A DNA stretch of 64,000 nucleotides from CAIODY01 sp046051225 (GTDB taxonomy: Bacteria; Bacteroidota; Bacteroidia; Chitinophagales; CAIODY01). Below, piece after piece: positions 18,765 through 28,872 of this stretch. Below the pieces are notes generated by a model. That model saw nothing but the letters and a program-made list of their open reading frames with translations, was not told the origin of the DNA and ran no database searches. The translations under genes and the position numbers were made by a program. Numbering within the stretch: the first letter of the stretch is position 1; each line of letters begins with the position of its first letter. The DNA lies in assembly GCA_046051225.1 (NCBI GenBank), contig JBJOOR010000004.1, forward strand, positions 186,001 to 250,000, read 5' to 3'.

Positions 18765-19529
18765 TCATCGCCCTACATAAAAGCATACATAACCATTATC
18801 AACTCTATAAGCGCCTACTGGGTTATAAGCAAATGTAGCTTCTACTATATATCCATTTTTATACGCAATTAAATTTGTAATGGTAAACACATCGGTGCTT
18901 GTAATGCTAAAATCGCATGGGGGGTTATTATCGTTGGTTATTAATAAATGAAAATTTGTACCTGCCAAATTTAATCTACCCAACGAAAACAAACTATTAA
19001 AATCGGCTTCGCTTAATGATGATTGTGTATTGCCATATATTTGTTTCCATATTTGTATCTGTATTTGTCCATAATTTCCAGTAGCACTATTTACAATATT
19101 GCTCGATGAATAATAAATGCCCGATGTATCAGAAGTTTTAGCCATAGTAGCATAATTGAACTGATTCTTATTATATACTTCGCCATTATAATTATAAAAG
19201 CAATTGCCATATACTTTTAATGCTTCTGTATGTTCCGAAATATACTTATGGTTTTTCGAATAGGCTTTTAACGAAATAGTATAATTGCCCGATTGATTAA
19301 ATCTGTGTATTGGGCTTACCGAATCTACTAAATCTGTATTATCGTCAAATTGCCAACTATAGGTGGCTGCATCTTTCGAATCATTAGTAAATTTAACTTT
19401 TTCGCCTGTTATGGCAATTGTATTCGGTATTGAAAATACTGCTGTTGGTTTTTTTGAACACGATACCAACGCTGCCATCACAACTAATAAAAAAGTTACT
19501 CTTTTTATATTTTTAGTATCATTAATCAT
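18765..19529 (-). CDS. PKD-domain lipoprotein
   Basis: The 254-residue protein has a lipobox (VMAALVSC, then SKKP), a PKD domain at about 30-105 (AVFSIPNTIAITGEKVKF, YSWQFDD, HRFNQSGNYTISLKAY) and a C-terminal half of about 145 residues with no recognised fold. Export and lipidation are likely, with the PKD fold acting as a surface interaction module. Its start overlaps the stop of the T9SS gene at 19522 by 8 nt, so the two are translationally coupled. The PKD lipoprotein at 61605 has a similar plan. Confidence 0.8.
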   Translation of the reverse strand: MINDTKNIKRVTFLLVVMAALVSCSKKPTAVFSIPNTIAITGEKVKFTNDSKDAATYSWQFDDNTDLVDSVSPIHRFNQSGNYTISLKAYSKNHKYISEHTEALKVYGNCFYNYNGEVYNKNQFNYATMAKTSDTSGIYYSSSNIVNSATGNYGQIQIQIWKQIYGNTQSSLSEADFNSLFSLGRLNLAGTNFHLLITNDNNPPCDFSITSTDVFTITNLIAYKNGYIVEATFAYNPVGAYRVDNGYVCFYVGR

Positions 19530-20010
19530 TCATTTTTACCACTTTATATTTTGTAGTTTTATTATTTTTATTTACCACCAAATAATACATACCAGCAGGC
19601 AAACCCGATAAACTATATTCCATGCGCCTGCATGTAGCCGCTTGGGTAGATACTTGTTGCCCTGCATTGGTTAATACCGTTACTTGGGCTTTTATATCAT
19701 TATCGGTAAATTCTATATAAAATTTTTCCATAGTAGGGTTAGGGTATATGCTTACCGAAGCCACACTATCATTAGCTACTGCTATTGGCTTTTTAGTAGC
19801 TATTCGTTCGCCTTGATTACAATTACAATCGGGCATTTGCGGACAAGGGCATTCATTTACACAATGAAACTGCCTTGCCACTCTATTACCCTTAAAGTCA
19901 TAATAATAGCTTATACCACACCCTGTGGTAGGGTGGGTATATTCTTGCTGTGCATATAGCCCCATTATATTGGCTATCAAACTTAAACATGTTATTACTA
20001 TTTTTTTCAT
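19522..20010 (-). CDS. Small Cys-rich T9SS-sorted protein
   Basis: The 162-residue protein has a signal peptide (MKKIVITCLSLIANIMGLYAQ), a short middle with a cysteine cluster (HCVNECPCPQMPDCNCNQGER, near residues 49-70) and a C-terminal T9SS type A domain (SIYPNPTMEKFYIEF to KYKVVKMND). Apart from the sorting domain there is only about 60 residues of mature protein; the clustered cysteines could be disulphide-bonded or bind metal. Genes of this type are frequent near RHS genes in Bacteroidota. It overlaps the next gene by 8 nt and follows the lipoprotein at 20019 by 8 nt. Confidence 0.78.
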   Translation of the reverse strand: MKKIVITCLSLIANIMGLYAQQEYTHPTTGCGISYYYDFKGNRVARQFHCVNECPCPQMPDCNCNQGERIATKKPIAVANDSVASVSIYPNPTMEKFYIEFTDNDIKAQVTVLTNAGQQVSTQAATCRRMEYSLSGLPAGMYYLVVNKNNKTTKYKVVKMND

Positions 20011-20018
20011 ACAATTAT

Positions 20019-20513
20019 TTATTTACTGCGATAATGAATTACGGTTTCAATGCCATTGCTATCGGTGGTTGTAAGCCATGTACCCGATGTTTTTAGCCTT
20101 AATATAGTATACGTTGTATTTTTAGTTACCTTTTCAATAAAGTTTGCTCTATTGCCACTAGCAGTAGTTTCATATTTATCTTGTACCTCTACTATATTTA
20201 GTTTGTTTTTATTATCCACAAAACTCCATTCGCCACTAGTTGTTTCATAATAATATTCCTTACCATTGCTTTCTGTAATAAAATAACTCGTTGTAAACTT
20301 ACCTTCTTTTGTAAAGTTTACATTCGGGTATCGTAATTTATCGGTAATATCTTGCCCACCTACCGAGTAATAATTTATTTCTGCCAGCCTTATCAATCTT
20401 TGTGTTTTTGATAATAAGGTAAAGGTTGGCCCATCGGGGTATTTTTTACAACCCCATATACCACATACCATAGCTAAGGCTATTAATACTACTATTGTTT
20501 TGTTTAGTTTCAT
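20019..20513 (-). CDS. Lipoprotein of unknown function
   Basis: This 164-residue protein has a clear lipobox (LAMVCGIWGC, then KKYPDGP) and a beta-rich body with repeated YYYETTSGEWSFVDNKNKLNIVE-like strands. The WSF / LNI pattern resembles lipocalin-like domains of Bacteroidota lipoproteins, but I cannot assign the family with confidence. It is the first gene of a tight three-gene run (20513 to 18765) of exported proteins. Confidence 0.72.
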   Translation of the reverse strand: MKLNKTIVVLIALAMVCGIWGCKKYPDGPTFTLLSKTQRLIRLAEINYYSVGGQDITDKLRYPNVNFTKEGKFTTSYFITESNGKEYYYETTSGEWSFVDNKNKLNIVEVQDKYETTASGNRANFIEKVTKNTTYTILRLKTSGTWLTTTDSNGIETVIHYRSK

Positions 20514-20634
20514 GATTGAAAAGTACTTATTTTTATTTAATTAACGTATATTGGTTTACTCGTTTTTTTATTGTAGGCACATTCCGAACGGCAACCCACT
20601 TTTCCCCTGCTTCAGACTTGAACAAGCAAGTTTT

Positions 20635-21045
20635 TTACTTATGGTGTAATCTTAAATTTATTGGCTCAACTAAATCGATAGAAATAAAAAAAGTTGTAAT
20701 TATTAAAATGATTATACACCAAACAATTAAAGTGCCCATAGTATTTTTATTTTTTGGCCATTTATCAAATTCATGTACATAACCTTTCCATTGATCATTA
20801 TGATGGAATATAAAATAATTTGGTATTGCAATGATTGAAATATACAATAATGCACATAAACCTGTGTTTTCAAGATTAACTATCCTTTCAGTACAAATAG
20901 TATAAAAATCAAGCACAGTAAATACAACAAATAATTCTAATACATCAATAGCTAATTCAGCTTTCCAATCGCTCATCCATCTTGATGGAGCTGCCTCAGA
21001 AAATTTGTACAATTTATAAAAAAGATAATAATAAGCTCTTTTCAT
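20635..21045 (-). CDS. Small three-helix membrane protein behind the RHS gene
   Basis: The 136-residue protein starts MKRAYYYLFYKLYKFSEAAP and has three hydrophobic segments (about 31-50, 61-80 and 104-124) with a polar loop HHNDQWKGYVHEFDKWPKNKN between the second and third. It begins 29 nt after the RHS stop on the same strand, the usual place of an immunity gene in polymorphic-toxin operons. A protein with similar size and layout lies at 30626-31024. Immunity is an inference from position; no known immunity family is recognised. Confidence 0.68.
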   Translation of the reverse strand: MKRAYYYLFYKLYKFSEAAPSRWMSDWKAELAIDVLELFVVFTVLDFYTICTERIVNLENTGLCALLYISIIAIPNYFIFHHNDQWKGYVHEFDKWPKNKNTMGTLIVWCIIILIITTFFISIDLVEPINLRLHHK

Positions 21046-21074
21046 TTTTCGTAAATATTTATTGGATTATATAT

Positions 21075-24000
21075 TTATTGCTTCATTGCTCCGGGCCATA
21101 GTTGCCAGTATGGGTTAAAACTATTTTCTATATTTAATCTACTCTGATCTTGCATAGCACCATTCCATCCACCTGGGTAAAAAGCATCAATACCAAAATA
21201 AAGCGTTGGAGCAATAGGATTAATCCAAAGACCATAAGCACCCATTGCTGTATTTAATTCAAATTTCTCAGGCGATATCTCGTTATTTTGTAATGCCCTA
21301 TAATCTAAAAATACACCTATGCCAACAGAAATTTTACCTAATAAATTTCCAGCTTTAGAAAGACTAAATGTACTTACATATTGATTACCATAGAATACTC
21401 CTCCACCCTGCCTAGCTACATATATTGTCCCATTGCTGCCAATTCTTGAAATCCCAGAACCAAATTCTATTGTAGAGGCTGCAGCTCCAAAGAACCAGTT
21501 AGCTTGTCCTTGATAAGTATAATTTCCCTCCATCACCTCCCAATATGGTCTTTCAGCATTTACATGATAAACTGTATTTCCTTTCTCATCTTTCGTTTTC
21601 CCCCCAGGTAAGTTACCATCCCTACCAGGATTATACATAAGAAAATATTTTTTTCCAGTAGGGTTGATATTACTTTTTCTATCCCCTCGTTGAGCAGTTG
21701 CAATTCTCCAATTTAAAAACTGATCGCCAGATGGTTCATATATTTCCTTATCTGTTAAATGAACACTTATATGATGCCCCGATGCATCTACACTTGAAGT
21801 AACAAGAAAATTAGTAGCTCCACCACTTCCGCCATGCGGTTCGTAAGGTGAATCGCCAGCTTCGCTTGCCGATGTTGAACCACTAGGCCCCCAACCCCAA
21901 AAAGAAACAGGCGGCGCAAAACCATTACCATGCCCCACAGCACTCCAACCACTAGGGTCGGTAAATTTTAATGGGTTATTAATGCAATAGCTATAAGCAT
22001 TTAAGCCTTGTGTGCCGCCTTGGTTATATTCATCGGGGCTAAGCATACGGCCTAATACTGGGTCGTACATGCGCCCATTCATATTTATTAAGCCAAATTG
22101 TTTTAGGTGTTCGTGCCCTGTATAGCCACGGTTAAGCCAACTAAAATTACCATTCCAATGCGATGCATTGCTGGTATATGTCCAGTTTTGTGCATTGCGC
22201 TCTCTGCCCCATGCATCATAGTTTTGTTCGTACACTTTGTTGCCTTGTGCATCGGTAAGTGTAAGTATGCTGCCTTGTTGGTCTTTATATACATACAATA
22301 AATCTTGGTTGCCTGTATTATTATCTTCCAACAATATAGCACATAAGCCATTGCCGCCCGATATATAATTAATAGATACATCCATATTTTGATTTGCATT
22401 ATAATAGGTTTCAAAATTACCTAAATAAGTTCTTTCTTCCAATATATTTCCAGCATTATCATTTAAAGTACTTTTTACACGGCTACCATCAGCAGCATAA
22501 TCTATCATCATTTGATAGGCAGCTATAGGCGCAGCCACATTTTCGGTTATTACCGATGGGGCATCGAACGATGTGTATTGTATATTTTGATTAAAAGTAG
22601 GAATGGTAGCAGGTGCATTTTGGGTAGTGGGGTTTTGTACATAATCTACAGCATTATAATGATTGGTGCTATAGTAATAATTGCCTACATCGCTTTTGTT
22701 TACAATATTGCCTCGGCTAAAGGCATCATAGTTTACTTGCTGCGGTGTTAGCCCTGTGGTATTGCTACTCATAAATATTTGCGCTTGTGTAAGCCTTTGT
22801 AAATTATCGTAGGTAAAATCTTCGTGCATGCTTTTTATTCTATCATCCCGTTGTAATAAATTGCCTGTATTATAATCGTAGGTTAAATTCAAATCTTGAA
22901 TAGATGATGATGTAAGTAATCGGGTGGGTATATTATACTGATAATCTATTTGCGAATGTTGCCCATTGCCCATGGTATAGGTTAAGGGTTGCCCTTGCCC
23001 ATTCATGGTTTTATTTTCATAAATTACTTGTAGTACATTATTGGGCGCTGTATAGCTACCAATTGATGTTACTTTAGTAAGATAACCATTATTATCAAAT
23101 TGGTTGCCTACTGCAAATCCTGTAGGATATTCCATTCCATCGGCATGCCCCACAGCATCATAATGAAAGCGGTTGGTACGTGGGTTGCCATTTATGATAT
23201 TTGTTTTTTCAATTATTCTGTTATAACCATCGTATATATACGATATATCATTGCCATTATAGCCCGTAATACCATCTAATAAAGTAACAGGCTTGCCAAA
23301 GGCATTAGTATGGCTCGAATAATTATAGGTAATCATTCCTTCGGGAATGGTTTGTGTTAATAATCTGCCCAAGCCATCGTAGGTATATGTTTTTGTATTG
23401 CTATTGGCATCGGTTTCTTGTATTGTTTTACCAAATTCATCATATTGATAGGTAGCTAACCCCGAATTGATATCATTTTTCGAAATCAAAAATCCTGTAT
23501 TGGCATCGTAGTTATAAGTGGTTACGGTTGTACCATTTAGTTTAGTGGCATCTTTTGCGCCAAGGCTATTGTATTCCGATGTTATATTGCCGCCATTGTC
23601 GGTTTCTTTAACTACAGCACCCGTAGCATCTGTTTCTATTGATTTTATTAAACTATTATTGGCATCATACGATTGAACAATATCAGTACCCGAACCATAC
23701 AAATAATTATAGGTTACACTAGATGCAGGCGTAGTAATTTGTGTTACTCTATTATAATTATCATAAATATAAGATGATGTAATAGGTGTTTCGCTGCTAG
23801 TATGCATATTGGTTTCGGTAAGCGTTAATCCATTAGCATAAAAAGATTTATCGCTATAAATAAGTTGATTATTAAATCCTTCCGATTCGGTATGCACCGT
23901 TCTGCCAATATAATCTATGGTATTAGCTACATCGGGCGATATGGGCGATATACTAATAATTTTATACCTATTAAAACCAGCTATACTCCAATTATACGTT

Positions 24001-27000
24001 GTAGTTATACTATTGCCTAATGCATCAGTAGCAGTTGTTAATCTACCAAAATCGTCGTAGGCAAAGCTCGATGTTAGTCCATCGGCTTTTGTAATACTTT
24101 GCGGTATGCCATACATGGTAAAAATAGTACCAAGCGATGCACCATAATCGTAGGTTTCATCTACTTTATCAGTTGAACCATTATTAGTGCCTGTAGATGA
24201 TTTAGCTACTAAAAACCGCTCGAAATAATCATTATTACTTACAGGATTATGTTGGTTTTCGAACACAAAATCATTTACCATAGTGTTATTACCACTATTG
24301 GTAATGGTTTGTTTTAAATTACCTCTAAGTGTATAATCAAAATTTTTAGTAATGGTATAGCTGCCCGATGTAGTAATAGAGCTTAATGGCAATCCATTAT
24401 AATTATAGGTATTAGTAGTATTGGTGGTATAAGGTGCTTTGCCTGTTCGTGTAGCAGTACTTGTAATAGTAAGGGCTTTATTGTTTCGGCTGGTAGATAT
24501 GCCTAAAGGCGAATAAGCACCAAACGAACCTAAAGTAATATTGCTTTGAGTGGTTATTATGCCATTAATACTTTGTGAAGTATGAATAGCTATGCCCGAT
24601 GTGGCATCGAAAGTATGATTGGTGGTAGTGGTGGAAGCACCACTTAATAAATTACTTTCTGTTACACTAATGGTTTTTGTCCAAATATGTGGATGAATAG
24701 AATTGTTGCTAGTAAGGGGTGTTATACCATAGGTATAATAAGTAGCACTCGTGTTTTGATTAGCAACAAAATTAGATTTAAAAACACCGTATAAATTATT
24801 TTCGAAATATGGGCTGCCCGATAGCCTATATTCGGATATGGTTTCGAGATTGGTAGCATGATCACGACTAATTACTTTTTCAAAACCTAAGCCACCCTTG
24901 CCGCCCAAATGAATTTGATTATTAACATAAGTAAAAGTAGTGGCATTATAACTGCCTAAGCCATTGCTAGTTTGAAAAGTAGAAACACAATATTTGGGTG
25001 ATTGTGTGGTATGAACAGGGTAATCGGTTTGGTTGCCGCCTGCTCCGTTATAATTACCAGGGGTATAAAAATTGGGCCCAATAGTTAAATTTTCATAACT
25101 AAATTTAACTTCGCTACCCAATCCATTTACAACGGTATTTAATAACCGCTCTTTATTTCCTGCGCCAAAATAATCAACTATAAATGTATTGGATGCAGAA
25201 TAAGTAGTAAACAAAGAAGTTATTTCAGCATTTTTTGTTATTAATTTATGTTTGTCTTGCGCTAAATTAAATCTCAATATATCTTGTTTGCCATCGCCAT
25301 TAAAATCGCCTACAGTAAAAAATTGTTCATTTGCAAAACCTTTACCTAAATCATACGGCAATAAATTGCTAGTAACACCTTTAAAGTCGATTCCGTTTGA
25401 AAAATAAACAACTGCTTGATTTAAACTATTAACATCAAAAAAATCGGTCTTTCCATCACCATTATAATCGGCTGGACTGCCAATCATTTCACTCTTATTT
25501 TGCAAGTACTCTTGCGGTACATTTGGAAAAGTCTTTCCTAACTCTAGATCCATTCCAAATGAGTAATGTACTTGTGCAACTTTGTTTGAAAAATAATTTC
25601 CACTATCATAAAAATCAGTTTTGCCATCGCCATTAAAATCGCCTGTTAAATAAAATTGCGGAGGAGTAGGACTAAAATTAAGTTCATTTGAAGAATTAAT
25701 AAATTCATAATTGTTTGTACTCGAATTAAATACAAGCGAAATATGAAAGTATTTCGTATACCCTTGATTGCTTTTATGAATTTCACTTTTATTATCTCCA
25801 TTCATATCAGTTATTGTTATAACATCATCCGAGTAAAAATCCAAAAAACCCATGTTTGTAGTTGGTGCAGGTATAGCACTTGCATCAATCAATGAGTTAA
25901 TAACTGAAGTACCAGGTTTTGTTAGATATGATTTCTTATCAGAAAGTATTGTAATAAATTCGCTTCGTCCATCGCCATCAAAATCGCCAATTATAAATGA
26001 ATGGCAAATATAATTTCTTACTCTATTATCAAAATCAAACATATGATTAAATGTCCTATTTAACATTGGGCTACCATAGCCAGTAGTATTGGGTGGCAAC
26101 ACTTGATTTACCATATTCATTGAAGTACTATTATTTCCATAATAAATATATAATCCTGTTAGCGATCCTGAATTAACTTGTTGATAAACAAGTATATCTT
26201 GCCTCCCATCGCCATCAAAATCACCCATACCTGCTATTCTTGAATTTGTAGGAAAAGTGATAGTTCCGGTTTGATTGAAATTAGACAACGAAGTGCTTTT
26301 TAATATTTTTATGTTTGTATTATATTCTTCAACAAAATCAACATCTCCATCACTCCCTGCATCTCCAGCATGATGTTGAAATATAAAATTTATCCCGTCG
26401 TTAATTAAATAATCCTCTTGATTGTATACAATATCTAATGCATCTCTTTTAAAATCAGATGTTAATACTTCGCTTCGTCCATCTCCATCAATATCAGCAC
26501 TATATACCTCCATTGAATTTGTAAACGAAAAAGTAGAATTCATGGCGATATTGGTATTATAAGAACTGCCACTCAAATCAGCATCGTTATAAATAAACTT
26601 AGTCGAGTTTTTTCCAACAGCTCCATTTTCTGAATTAGCACAAGTATTTTCAGCCACTTCAATCAAATAAGAATATAACAAATCTTTGCTATACACAAAG
26701 TTGTATTTTTTAAAACAATTGCCATCGCTGTTAATTTGAATATCGGTTAATAAATAATCCTGTTGCCACGATTGATTGGGTGCATCTCTATGATAAAATT
26801 TATTTTTATCAAATCGTTCTTTATAGATAAAGTTTATTTCATTATTGGGCAATACCAAATTATTCTCTTGCCCAAAGCCAGTATATTTTATTTTTGTTAC
26901 CAAAGGTGTTCTATCAGTAATGGTAGGGGCTTGGTAATAAAATTCGATAAAATTGCCGCTAGGGTCGGTTATTTTATTTACTCTCCAAAATAAAATAATG

Positions 27001-27731
27001 GGTACAAGCGTATGTGGTGACCCATTTGTAGTTGTATTATTTAAGCTATTATAATTTCCATAATAAAAATTTGAATGAAACACATTATCATTAGAGCCAA
27101 ATTCCATTTTTGTACCATCTAATGATACCACTGTCCATACTTGTGTAGCAAAAGTGTAATAAATATCAGTAAAACTTTGATTTTCGGTTTCGTAATGAGC
27201 CACCCCACCAGTAGCTGGTGTTGCATTATTTATTTGCACCAATCTTTCGCCATTTAGCGCAAATTCATCGCCATTAAAATTTGTAAAATTGGCTTGTGAA
27301 TTTTTTAAGTATTTAGGGCCTAAAGCAATACCATCATGATAAATATCTCTGCCTACTCGGATTATTTGGCTCAAACCACCTATCGACCAACCATGCCCCA
27401 CAATATCAGAACCATTAGCCGAATTATAGTTAATAGATAAATTGGGCACAAGTGCTTTTGTACCTACTGGTAATTCTATCGGAATAGAATAGTTAGCATT
27501 GCCAGCCAAATCTACAGTTGCTGTGCCTGGCAATACGCCAACTTCTTTTCTTGTATCGGGCATATATTCTGATAAGGCTTCGTGCGAATAAAGATGGGGT
27601 TGATAATTAACCTCTTGAGCCTTGATAGTATGGCAACATATAATCACTATTAACATAGCAATTAAATACTTCAAATTTAAAAGCCAATAGATGTTGAATG
27701 AATCAGTAAAGATTTTAAGATTTTGTTTCAT
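21075..27731 (-). CDS. RHS-repeat polymorphic-toxin-like protein with FG-GAP repeats
   Basis: The 2218-residue protein starts with a signal-like hydrophobic segment (about 20-38, ending TIKAQ). A TcdB/SpvB-type N-terminal region follows (GTATVDLAGNANYSIPI, GHGWSIGGLSQIIR). Seven FG-GAP/VCBS calcium-binding repeats (DxDGDGRxE / DFNGDGKxD) occupy about 410-870. YD/RHS repeats (YDxxGRL, YDxxG) fill about 1100-1880, and the RHS core ends near residue 1915 (LGRMLSPDEYNQGG, YSYCINNPLKFTDPSGW). The last ~295 residues differ from the core and should be the variable effector tip; its final stretch GAYGLWINP and DAFYPGGWNG recurs in Bacteroidota RHS proteins. RHS shells enclose and deliver such tips to neighbouring cells. 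The tip's activity is not recognised. A LuxR-type regulator gene lies upstream. Confidence 0.9.
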   Translation of the reverse strand: MKQNLKIFTDSFNIYWLLNLKYLIAMLIVIICCHTIKAQEVNYQPHLYSHEALSEYMPDTRKEVGVLPGTATVDLAGNANYSIPIELPVGTKALVPNLSINYNSANGSDIVGHGWSIGGLSQIIRVGRDIYHDGIALGPKYLKNSQANFTNFNGDEFALNGERLVQINNATPATGGVAHYETENQSFTDIYYTFATQVWTVVSLDGTKMEFGSNDNVFHSNFYYGNYNSLNNTTTNGSPHTLVPIILFWRVNKITDPSGNFIEFYYQAPTITDRTPLVTKIKYTGFGQENNLVLPNNEINFIYKERFDKNKFYHRDAPNQSWQQDYLLTDIQINSDGNCFKKYNFVYSKDLLYSYLIEVAENTCANSENGAVGKNSTKFIYNDADLSGSSYNTNIAMNSTFSFTNSMEVYSADIDGDGRSEVLTSDFKRDALDIVYNQEDYLINDGINFIFQHHAGDAGSDGDVDFVEEYNTNIKILKSTSLSNFNQTGTITFPTNSRIAGMGDFDGDGRQDILVYQQVNSGSLTGLYIYYGNNSTSMNMVNQVLPPNTTGYGSPMLNRTFNHMFDFDNRVRNYICHSFIIGDFDGDGRSEFITILSDKKSYLTKPGTSVINSLIDASAIPAPTTNMGFLDFYSDDVITITDMNGDNKSEIHKSNQGYTKYFHISLVFNSSTNNYEFINSSNELNFSPTPPQFYLTGDFNGDGKTDFYDSGNYFSNKVAQVHYSFGMDLELGKTFPNVPQEYLQNKSEMIGSPADYNGDGKTDFFDVNSLNQAVVYFSNGIDFKGVTSNLLPYDLGKGFANEQFFTVGDFNGDGKQDILRFNLAQDKHKLITKNAEITSLFTTYSASNTFIVDYFGAGNKERLLNTVVNGLGSEVKFSYENLTIGPNFYTPGNYNGAGGNQTDYPVHTTQSPKYCVSTFQTSNGLGSYNATTFTYVNNQIHLGGKGGLGFEKVISRDHATNLETISEYRLSGSPYFENNLYGVFKSNFVANQNTSATYYTYGITPLTSNNSIHPHIWTKTISVTESNLLSGASTTTTNHTFDATSGIAIHTSQSINGIITTQSNITLGSFGAYSPLGISTSRNNKALTITSTATRTGKAPYTTNTTNTYNYNGLPLSSITTSGSYTITKNFDYTLRGNLKQTITNSGNNTMVNDFVFENQHNPVSNNDYFERFLVAKSSTGTNNGSTDKVDETYDYGASLGTIFTMYGIPQSITKADGLTSSFAYDDFGRLTTATDALGNSITTTYNWSIAGFNRYKIISISPISPDVANTIDYIGRTVHTESEGFNNQLIYSDKSFYANGLTLTETNMHTSSETPITSSYIYDNYNRVTQITTPASSVTYNYLYGSGTDIVQSYDANNSLIKSIETDATGAVVKETDNGGNITSEYNSLGAKDATKLNGTTVTTYNYDANTGFLISKNDINSGLATYQYDEFGKTIQETDANSNTKTYTYDGLGRLLTQTIPEGMITYNYSSHTNAFGKPVTLLDGITGYNGNDISYIYDGYNRIIEKTNIINGNPRTNRFHYDAVGHADGMEYPTGFAVGNQFDNNGYLTKVTSIGSYTAPNNVLQVIYENKTMNGQGQPLTYTMGNGQHSQIDYQYNIPTRLLTSSSIQDLNLTYDYNTGNLLQRDDRIKSMHEDFTYDNLQRLTQAQIFMSSNTTGLTPQQVNYDAFSRGNIVNKSDVGNYYYSTNHYNAVDYVQNPTTQNAPATIPTFNQNIQYTSFDAPSVITENVAAPIAAYQMMIDYAADGSRVKSTLNDNAGNILEERTYLGNFETYYNANQNMDVSINYISGGNGLCAILLEDNNTGNQDLLYVYKDQQGSILTLTDAQGNKVYEQNYDAWGRERNAQNWTYTSNASHWNGNFSWLNRGYTGHEHLKQFGLINMNGRMYDPVLGRMLSPDEYNQGGTQGLNAYSYCINNPLKFTDPSGWSAVGHGNGFAPPVSFWGWGPSGSTSASEAGDSPYEPHGGSGGATNFLVTSSVDASGHHISVHLTDKEIYEPSGDQFLNWRIATAQRGDRKSNINPTGKKYFLMYNPGRDGNLPGGKTKDEKGNTVYHVNAERPYWEVMEGNYTYQGQANWFFGAAASTIEFGSGISRIGSNGTIYVARQGGGVFYGNQYVSTFSLSKAGNLLGKISVGIGVFLDYRALQNNEISPEKFELNTAMGAYGLWINPIAPTLYFGIDAFYPGGWNGAMQDQSRLNIENSFNPYWQLWPGAMKQ

Positions 27732-27749
27732 AAGCTAAAAGTATAGCCA

Positions 27750-27781
27750 CAAACATACTATAGCGAAACACGTAAAAACAA
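27750..27781 (-). promoter_or_regulatory. Promoter of the RHS gene
   Basis: On the minus strand TTG (27781-27779), a 21-nt spacer and TATGTTTG (27757-27750) match the Bacteroidota promoter pattern; the RHS ATG at 27731 is 18 nt further on. The RHS gene therefore appears to have its own promoter rather than depending on the regulator gene upstream. Confidence 0.68.
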
Positions 27782-27882
27782 GCGTATTTATACGCAATTT
27801 TTTTTGATGAAAAAACAGAACAAAACTATTGATGGTGGCTAATAAGCAATATAAAATTATGATTTATTTGAATTTGTAAAAA

Positions 27883-28593
27883 TCAATCTAACCATATATT
27901 TTTTAATTTTTTAGTGAGGGTTATATTTTTATATTCAACTAATTCGTTTTGAATAGCATAAATTGCAACGCCTATCGCATTTTTTACTTGCATCCTTTTA
28001 ATAATTTTGCTTCTATAACCCTCTACAGTTCGTTGCGAAAGATGGATAATTTTTGCTATTTCTTCTGCATTATACTCTTCGCAAATTAATTCAATTATTT
28101 TTAGGTCAATCTCACTAAATTTTATGTTTGCTTTTTTTAAATAAGGCTTATAACAATTTCGGGCTATTAAGTCTTTTAGTTTAAAATATATTTCTGGCGA
28201 ATAATATTGTTTATTCTCTCTAAGGTCGAGAATACAATTGCATAACTGATCAATAGTAACATTTTTTAATAAATAAGCATCTGCACCAGCCTCTAAAGTT
28301 CTTAAAATGGTATCATCTTTATCGCAATATGTTAGAGCAACCACCTTTGTTTTAGTTTTTTTCTTTTTTATTTCATAAATAGCGGCAATACCATCTTCTC
28401 TTCGTGGCATTGAAATATCTGTAAAAACAAAATCGGGTTTTAATTTTTTATTAAGTGCAATTAACTCTTGTTTACTATTGGCTTTGCCTACAATTTCAAA
28501 CCATTCTTTACTATCTAATAGCGATTCAAGACCAACTAAAAATAATGGGTGGTCGTCGGCAAGCAAAATTTTTAATGGTGGATTATTTTTCAA
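27883..28593 (-). CDS. NarL/FixJ (LuxR-type) response regulator
   Basis: The 236-residue regulator has a receiver domain with DDHP (residues 13-16), phospho-acceptor region FTDISMPRRE near residue 58, and a C-terminal LuxR helix-turn-helix (EEYNAEEIAKIIHLSQRTVEGYRSKIIKRM, about 165-200). The usual DLxMP motif reads DISMP. No ATG is available near the receiver start, so I take TTG at 28593. No kinase gene is adjacent. It stands 151 bp upstream of the RHS gene on the same strand, so control of that locus is plausible but unproven. Confidence 0.88.
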   Translation of the reverse strand: MKNNPPLKILLADDHPLFLVGLESLLDSKEWFEIVGKANSKQELIALNKKLKPDFVFTDISMPRREDGIAAIYEIKKKKTKTKVVALTYCDKDDTILRTLEAGADAYLLKNVTIDQLCNCILDLRENKQYYSPEIYFKLKDLIARNCYKPYLKKANIKFSEIDLKIIELICEEYNAEEIAKIIHLSQRTVEGYRSKIIKRMQVKNAIGVAIYAIQNELVEYKNITLTKKLKNIWLD

Positions 28594-28785
28594 GGTTACT
28601 ATAATTTTAAGTTTGCAATTTTAATTTTTTATTTCGATAAAAAAAATATTTCTAAATATTTTAAAAAAATAACAATTGTATTTTTTTATTATTTGTGATT
28701 AAGTATTTTATAAAATAAGTCAATAAAACAAGAGAAAAGGTTGCATTGGTTAGTAATTTATTAGCAAAAATGCAAGTAGCCTTTA

Positions 28786-28828
28786 GCAAAAAAAACCGAC
28801 CACCAATGCAATATTGATAGTCGGTTTT
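28786..28828 (-). terminator. Terminator of the 28873-29550 gene
   Basis: AAAACCGAC (28792-28800) pairs with GTCGGTTTT (28820-28828), a 9-bp perfect stem; on the minus strand it is followed by a run of Ts (28795-28788). A second perfect stem, AAACGGAT with ATCCGTTT, lies at 28835-28853, between this terminator and the gene stop. Both favour transcription ending here on the minus strand. Confidence 0.75.
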
Positions 28829-28872
28829 GGGTAGAAACGGATAATCATCCGTTTTTACATCAACTCATTGTT

